NCBI RefSeq assembly: GCF_023544445.1
Contig: NZ_JALPVJ010000012.1
Span: 124,001-188,000, forward strand
Length of the DNA: 64,000 bases
Source: Actinoplanes sp. M2I2
GTDB lineage: Bacteria; Actinomycetota; Actinomycetes; Mycobacteriales; Micromonosporaceae
Reading direction: 5' to 3'
The translations under genes were made by a program, and so were the position numbers. The first letter of the stretch is position 1. Every line of letters begins with the position of its first letter. A model generated the notes under the pieces. It worked only from the letters and a program-made list of their open reading frames with translations, had not been told where the DNA came from and made no database searches. This document shows, piece after piece, positions 59,969-64,000 of this stretch.

Positions 59969-60865
59969 ATGACAAGGATCTCCACCCCGTTCACCGTCCG
60001 GACCACTGCCGCCGAAGTGCTCGCCGGGGTCGACCTGACCGGCAAGCGCGTCCTGATCACCGGCGGCGGCTCCGGGCTGGGTCGCGCGGCCGCCGACGCC
60101 CTGCGCGGGGCCGGCGCCGAGGTGATCGCCCCGGCCCGTGCGGAGCTCGACCTGTCCGACCTCGCCTCGGTGCGCGCCTTCACCGAGGCCTGGAGCGGCA
60201 CGGTCGACGCCGTCATCGCCAACGCCGGCATCATGGCGGTGCCCGAGCGCCGCCTCACCGCTCAGGGCTGGGAGTCGCAGCTCGCAACCAACTTCCTGGG
60301 CCACTTCGCCCTGGTCACCGGTCTCCGCGAGCATCTCGCCATGGACGCCCGGATCGTGCTGGTCAGCTCGGGGGCCCAGCTGCGCGCGGGCGTCGACCTC
60401 GACGACCCGCATTTCGAGAGCCGCCCGTACGACCCGTGGGTCGCCTACAGCCAGTCCAAGGCGGCCGAGGCGCTGCTGGCCGTGGCGATCAGCCGGCGCT
60501 GGCCGGGCATCTCGGCGAACGCCCTCAGCCCGGGCAGCATCCACACCAACCTGCAGCGCCACCTGAATCCGGCGACCATGCGGGCGATGGGCGCCATGGA
60601 CGAGGACGGCAACCTGCTGCACCCGGAGACGTTCAAGACCCCGGAGCAGGGGGCGGCCACCGAGGTGCTGCTGGCCGCTTCCCCGCTGCTGGCCGGGGTG
60701 ACCGGCCGCTACTTCGACGAGGACAACCAGGAGGCCGTGGTCGTGGCCGGCGGTCCGGAGCCGGCCAATGGCGTCGCCGCCTGGTCGGTCGACCCGGCCG
60801 CCGCCGACCGCCTGTGGGACCTGGCCGAGCAGACCGTCGACGAGCACCGAACCGCGGACAAATAG
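59969..60865 (+). CDS. SDR-family NAD(P)-dependent oxidoreductase
   Basis: 298 residues. The Rossmann motif is VLITGGGSGLGRAAADALRGAGA, NAGIM follows at about residue 88, and the catalytic set is LVSSGAQ (Ser) with AYSQSKAAEALL (Tyr and Lys). Ordinary SDRs are about 250 residues; the extra C-terminal part (ATMRAMGAMDEDGNLLHPETF and the ADRLWDLAEQT end) matches the retinol/WW-oxidoreductase-like branch. The substrate is unknown. The AraC-type regulator is divergent upstream. Confidence 0.92.
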   Translation: MTRISTPFTVRTTAAEVLAGVDLTGKRVLITGGGSGLGRAAADALRGAGAEVIAPARAELDLSDLASVRAFTEAWSGTVDAVIANAGIMAVPERRLTAQGWESQLATNFLGHFALVTGLREHLAMDARIVLVSSGAQLRAGVDLDDPHFESRPYDPWVAYSQSKAAEALLAVAISRRWPGISANALSPGSIHTNLQRHLNPATMRAMGAMDEDGNLLHPETFKTPEQGAATEVLLAASPLLAGVTGRYFDEDNQEAVVVAGGPEPANGVAAWSVDPAAADRLWDLAEQTVDEHRTADK

Positions 60866-60935
60866 GTAGCGAGCGCAGGACCGGAAGCAAATGAATCGAG
60901 CACCGAGCACCGAGCAGCCGGCGAGGGGCGCAGGG

Positions 60936-61002
60936 GGCGGTGAAAGCGAGGCGGTGAAGGTTGCCCGGGCGGTGAGGGGCGACGGGGCGGTGAGGGCTTC
61001 GG
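60936..61002. repeat. Short GC-rich repeats in the SDR-glycosidase gap
   Basis: GGCGGTGA occurs four times, starting at 60936, 60950, 60968 and 60986, and the last two belong to near-identical 18-bp units (60967-60984 and 60985-61002). A GAGCACC run precedes them at 60898-60912. No gene is seen in this gap; it may be slippage-prone spacer DNA. Confidence 0.55.
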
Positions 61003-61014
61003 GGCGAGTGGCCG

Positions 61015-62652
61015 TCAGGGCACCGCCAGCGGCGGGCTGATCGGGCCCTCGTTGCCGGAACGGTCCAGGCCGCTGAGGCAGTACGTGGCCGGACCGGCGG
61101 GGGCCGACGGGTCGACGACCGGGGAACCGGCCCGCCCGGTGGCGACCAGGTCGGCGGCGTCACCGGCGACCCGGTAGAGGGCCCAGCTCGTCGCGCCGGC
61201 GGCCGCGGCCTGGAAGGTCAGCGTCGCGCCGGCACGGGTGGCCGCGTTCAGGCGCGGCGCTGCCGGCGGCTTGGACGGCAGCCGGGGCATGCGGGGCAGC
61301 AGGGCCGGCTTGGCGTAGTGCTTGTTCCGGTATCGCGTGATCGCGCCCAGCCGGTCGGCCCGGATCTGCTTGGCGCTGAAGTGCACCTGCCCCTGCGAGC
61401 CGTACTTGTCGTTCAGGGCCATCTGCCGGTCGAGCTGGCCGGGATCGCTCCACGCGCCGTCCTCGCCCACCCGGTAGTCGGCCATCCCGATGTAGAGCTG
61501 CACCTGAGTGCCCTTGATGAGCGCGGTCCACCACGGCAGCAGCTTGGCGTAGTCGGCCTTGTCGAAGCCGACGGTCCAGTAGAGCTGCGGCACGATGTAG
61601 TCGAGCCACCCCTCGCGGACCCACTTGCGGGTGTCGGCGTAGATGGCGTCGTACGCCTCGAGGCCCTTGCTGTCGGAACCGCCCGGGTCGGTGGTCTTGT
61701 TGCGCCAGATGCCGAACGGGCTGATGCCGAACTTCACCCACGGCTTGAGCTGCTGGATGCGTTCGTGCATCTCGCGGACGAGCGTGTCCACGTTGTCGCG
61801 TCGCCATTGGTCGCGGCTCTTCCCGGCCCCGTAGCGGGCGTAGCTCGCCGCGTCCGGGAAGTCCTCGCCCTCCTGCGGGTACGGGTAGAAGAAGTCGTCG
61901 AAGTGCACGCCGTCGACGTCGTACTTCCGCACCGCCTCGAGCATCGCGTCCTCGACGAACGCGCGGGCCGCCGGGATGCCCGGGTCGAAGTAGAGCCGGC
62001 CGTTGCGGCCCTTCGGATACGAGATGGCCCAGTCGCGGTGCTTCAGCAGCGGGTGGTTCGGTGCGATCTTGGCGAAGTCGGCGCCCGGGCCGACCGGGCC
62101 GGGCTGCGTGCCGCGGTAGGGGTTGAACCAGGCGTGGAACTCGAGGTTGCGGGCGTGCGCCTCCCGCACCATGTAGTCGAGCGGGTCCCAGCCGGGCGAC
62201 TTGCCGTCGCGCTTGCCGGTGAGCCATTCCGACCAGGGCGCGTACGCCGAAGGCCAGAACGCGTCGCCGCTCGGCCGCACATGCACGAAAATCGCGTTGT
62301 GGCGCTGGGCCACCGCCAGGTCGAGCCAGCGCTGGTATTCGGCCTTGACCTGAGCCTGCGGCAGGCCCCGCCGGCTGGGGAAGTCGATGTTGGTCACCGT
62401 CGTCAGCCACATGCCCCGCAGCTCACGGGCCGCACGCACCGGCACGGCGCCGCATCGGCCCTCGGTCCCGGGGATGGAAGCCCCGGGGGCGGAACCGGGC
62501 CGGGACGACGCCGACGGCCAGGGCGCGCCGCCGACCGGGGTGGGCTCGTAGGTGGCCGCCCGGAGCAGCCCGAAGCCGAGCACCGACGTCGTCAGCAGAA
62601 CCGCGACGACGACGAGGATCAGCCGTACGGAGGGGCGGGGGACGCGGAGCAT
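61015..62652 (-). CDS. GHL10-type glycosyl hydrolase (DUF187), membrane-anchored
   Basis: 545 residues. One N-terminal anchor (RLILVVVAVLLTTSVLGFGLL) with a Ser/Gly/Pro tether, then a GHL10 barrel: ARELRGMWLTTVTNIDFPSR, QRHNAIFVHVRPSGDAFWPS, FHAWFNPYRG, YDVDGVHFDDFFYPYP, PWVKFGISPFGIW and DYIVPQLYWTVGF. The GVHFDDFFYP motif supplies acidic catalytic candidates. A C-terminal Fn3-like domain (AAPRLNAATRAGATLTFQAAA) ends the protein. GHL10 proteins are presumed glycosidases of the cell wall or of extracellular polymers, with targets mostly unknown. Confidence 0.9.
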   Translation of the reverse strand: MLRVPRPSVRLILVVVAVLLTTSVLGFGLLRAATYEPTPVGGAPWPSASSRPGSAPGASIPGTEGRCGAVPVRAARELRGMWLTTVTNIDFPSRRGLPQAQVKAEYQRWLDLAVAQRHNAIFVHVRPSGDAFWPSAYAPWSEWLTGKRDGKSPGWDPLDYMVREAHARNLEFHAWFNPYRGTQPGPVGPGADFAKIAPNHPLLKHRDWAISYPKGRNGRLYFDPGIPAARAFVEDAMLEAVRKYDVDGVHFDDFFYPYPQEGEDFPDAASYARYGAGKSRDQWRRDNVDTLVREMHERIQQLKPWVKFGISPFGIWRNKTTDPGGSDSKGLEAYDAIYADTRKWVREGWLDYIVPQLYWTVGFDKADYAKLLPWWTALIKGTQVQLYIGMADYRVGEDGAWSDPGQLDRQMALNDKYGSQGQVHFSAKQIRADRLGAITRYRNKHYAKPALLPRMPRLPSKPPAAPRLNAATRAGATLTFQAAAAGATSWALYRVAGDAADLVATGRAGSPVVDPSAPAGPATYCLSGLDRSGNEGPISPPLAVP

Positions 62653-62702
62653 GGGGACCAGTGTGCCTTGCCCGGGCGACCGGTCACCCGGGCGGCGTCG
62701 GC

Positions 62703-63902
62703 TCAGAGCACGGACCGGTAGACCGTCAGGGTTTCCTCGGCGATCCTCGACCAGCTGAACTTGTCAACCGCGCGCCGCCGGCCGGCCAGCCCCATCTCGC
62801 GGGCCCGGGCCGGGTCGGAGAGCAGCTCGGTCAGGCCGGCCGCGAGATCGGCGACGAACTTGTCGGGGTCCACCGGCGTACCCGTGCCGTCCTGGACCTG
62901 CTCGATCGGGACCAGCAGGCCGGTCTCGCCGTCGGCCACCACCTCGGGGATGCCCCCGGTCGCCGTGGCCACCACGGCCGTCTCGCAGGCCATCGCCTCG
63001 AGATTGACGATGCCCATCGGCTCGTAGACGGACGGGCATACGAAGACGGTGGCGTGCGTGAGCACCTGGATGACCTCGTGCTTGGGCAGCATCTCCTGCA
63101 CCCAGATGACACCGTGCTCGTCGCGCGCGGCGCGCAGCTCGTCGGCCAGCGCCTCGACCTCGGCCGCGATCTCCTTGGTGTCGGGCGCGCCGGCCAGCAG
63201 CACGATCTGCGCCTCGGGCGGCAGGAGACGGCAGGCCCGGAGCAGGTAGGGCAGGCCCTTCTGGCGGGTGATGCGGCCGACGAAGACCACGCTCGGCCGG
63301 TTGAGGTCGATGCCGAGGCGCTCGACGACGTCGGTCCGGCTGTCGGGGGCGTAGAGCGCGGTGTCGATGCCGTTGTAGACCACCTGGATCTTGGCCGGGT
63401 CGACCGACGGGTACGCCGTCAGCACATCCCGCTTCATGCCGCCGGACACCGCGATGACCGCGTCGGCGTTCTCGATCGCGACGCGCTCGCAGAACGACGA
63501 CAACGCGTAACCGCCGCCGAGCTGCTCGGCCTTCCACGGGCGCAGCGGCTCGAGGCTGTGGGTGGTGACGACGTGCGGGACCCCGTGCAGGAGCTTGGCG
63601 GTGTGGCCGGCGAAGTTCGCGTACCAGGTGTGGCTGTGCACGATGTCGGTGCCCTCGGTGCCGGCGGCGATCTCGAGGTCGACGCCCATCGTGCGCAGGG
63701 CCGCGTTCGCGCCCTTGAGCTCGGCCGGCTCGGGATAGGCCGTCACGCCGGGCTCGTCGCGGGGCGCGCCGAAGCAGTGCACCCGCACGTCGGCGAGATC
63801 GCGGAGGTCGCGGGTGAGGTATTCGAGGTGCACACCGGCGCCGCCGTACACCTCCGGCGGGTACTCCCGGCTGATGAGGTCCACGCGCAATCTGTCGGCC
63901 AC
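62703..63902 (-). CDS. glgA: GT4 glycogen synthase / maltose-1-phosphate synthase (GlgA/GlgM)
   Basis: 399 residues. GT-B fold: REYPPEVYGGAGVHLEYLTR (substrate loop with GGAGVH), DIVHSHTWYANFAG, VVYNGIDTALY, VFVGRITRQKGLPYLL and the E-x7-E motif in VYEPMGIVNLEAMACE. The length and REYPPEVYGGAGVH match actinobacterial GT4 enzymes, of which the mycobacterial homologue (GlgM) joins ADP-glucose to glucose-1-phosphate to make maltose-1-phosphate. GT4 homologues are often annotated glycogen synthase. glgC is commonly divergent from it; the window stops 98 bases upstream, so this cannot be seen. Confidence 0.93.
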   Translation of the reverse strand: MADRLRVDLISREYPPEVYGGAGVHLEYLTRDLRDLADVRVHCFGAPRDEPGVTAYPEPAELKGANAALRTMGVDLEIAAGTEGTDIVHSHTWYANFAGHTAKLLHGVPHVVTTHSLEPLRPWKAEQLGGGYALSSFCERVAIENADAVIAVSGGMKRDVLTAYPSVDPAKIQVVYNGIDTALYAPDSRTDVVERLGIDLNRPSVVFVGRITRQKGLPYLLRACRLLPPEAQIVLLAGAPDTKEIAAEVEALADELRAARDEHGVIWVQEMLPKHEVIQVLTHATVFVCPSVYEPMGIVNLEAMACETAVVATATGGIPEVVADGETGLLVPIEQVQDGTGTPVDPDKFVADLAAGLTELLSDPARAREMGLAGRRRAVDKFSWSRIAEETLTVYRSVL

Positions 63903-64000
63903 GCCCGCAGCCTAGTACTTGATCGGATGTCTCGCGCCCGGGGACCAAGATCAGTTACCCTGTCCGTCGCCGAGCTGACCCCGGCGAGTTCCCTTCTTCG

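Overview
The window is about 64 kb of very GC-rich DNA packed with roughly 56 genes on both strands, many starting at GTG (a few at TTG) and many coupled by 1-4 base overlaps. Family content (CBM2-bearing secreted glycan enzymes with Thr/Pro linkers, CUT1 sugar importers without their own ATPase, YtrA-type GntR and PadR ABC modules, a GT4 glycogen/maltosyl synthase, many VOC, AraC and MerR genes) fits a filamentous actinobacterium. Actinoplanes or another Micromonosporaceae member is my best guess; this is inference from gene content, not a database match. No tRNA, rRNA, CRISPR array, integrase or intact insertion sequence was recognised.

Layout. 1-2.7 kb: end of a DUF2867-like gene, two VOC proteins, a secreted protein and a LuxR-type regulator. 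2.7-6.2 kb: two divergent secreted CBM2 enzymes (PL11 rhamnogalacturonan lyase and SGNH esterase) around two CebR-like operators exactly 50 bp apart. 6.3-13.4 kb: AlaX-type editing hydrolase, broken GNAT gene, HxlR regulator, membrane-anchored FG-GAP protein, MMPL transporter. 13.4-15 kb: smpB and a frameshifted LLM monooxygenase. 15-19.6 kb: an orphan CUT2-type sugar-binding lipoprotein and a complete CUT1 binding protein/permease/permease operon. 19.7-22 kb: GntR-ATPase-permease operon. 22-30.2 kb: serine hydrolase, methyltransferase, GNAT pseudogene, aldehyde dehydrogenase, POT transporter, AraC and DHFR-like genes, HIBADH-like dehydrogenase, YrdC/YciO protein. 30.2-36.3 kb: a 1542-residue DUF4011-SF1 helicase-Vsr-like nuclease followed by a WD40 protein. 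36.3-39.5 kb: OYE and MerR around a perfect operator, then small proteins and an HNH nuclease. 39.7-47.7 kb: a GH78 alpha-L-rhamnosidase/CUT1 importer/dehydrogenase operon with a divergent AraC regulator. 47.9-52.8 kb: PHP phosphatase, a PadR-controlled FtsX-type ABC exporter and a uppP-like gene scrap. 52.9-57.7 kb: rifampin-phosphotransferase-like protein, membrane protein and TetR operon, then a lipoprotein. 57.8-64 kb: TMEM175 channel, VOC protein, AraC/SDR pair, GHL10 glycosidase and glycogen synthase.

How it fits together. The clearest physiological theme is pectin (rhamnogalacturonan I) use: the secreted PL11 lyase and the CBM2 esterase could release and deacetylate oligosaccharides, and the 40-46 kb operon could import and trim rhamnose-containing pieces, although the two loci lie 35 kb apart and carry different operator-like sites. 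The most unusual locus is the helicase-nuclease plus WD40 pair, a candidate defence or nucleic-acid surveillance module. Several genes are visibly broken (LLM oxidoreductase, two GNATs, uppP remnant), so this is a region of active gene decay and reshuffling rather than a conserved core segment.
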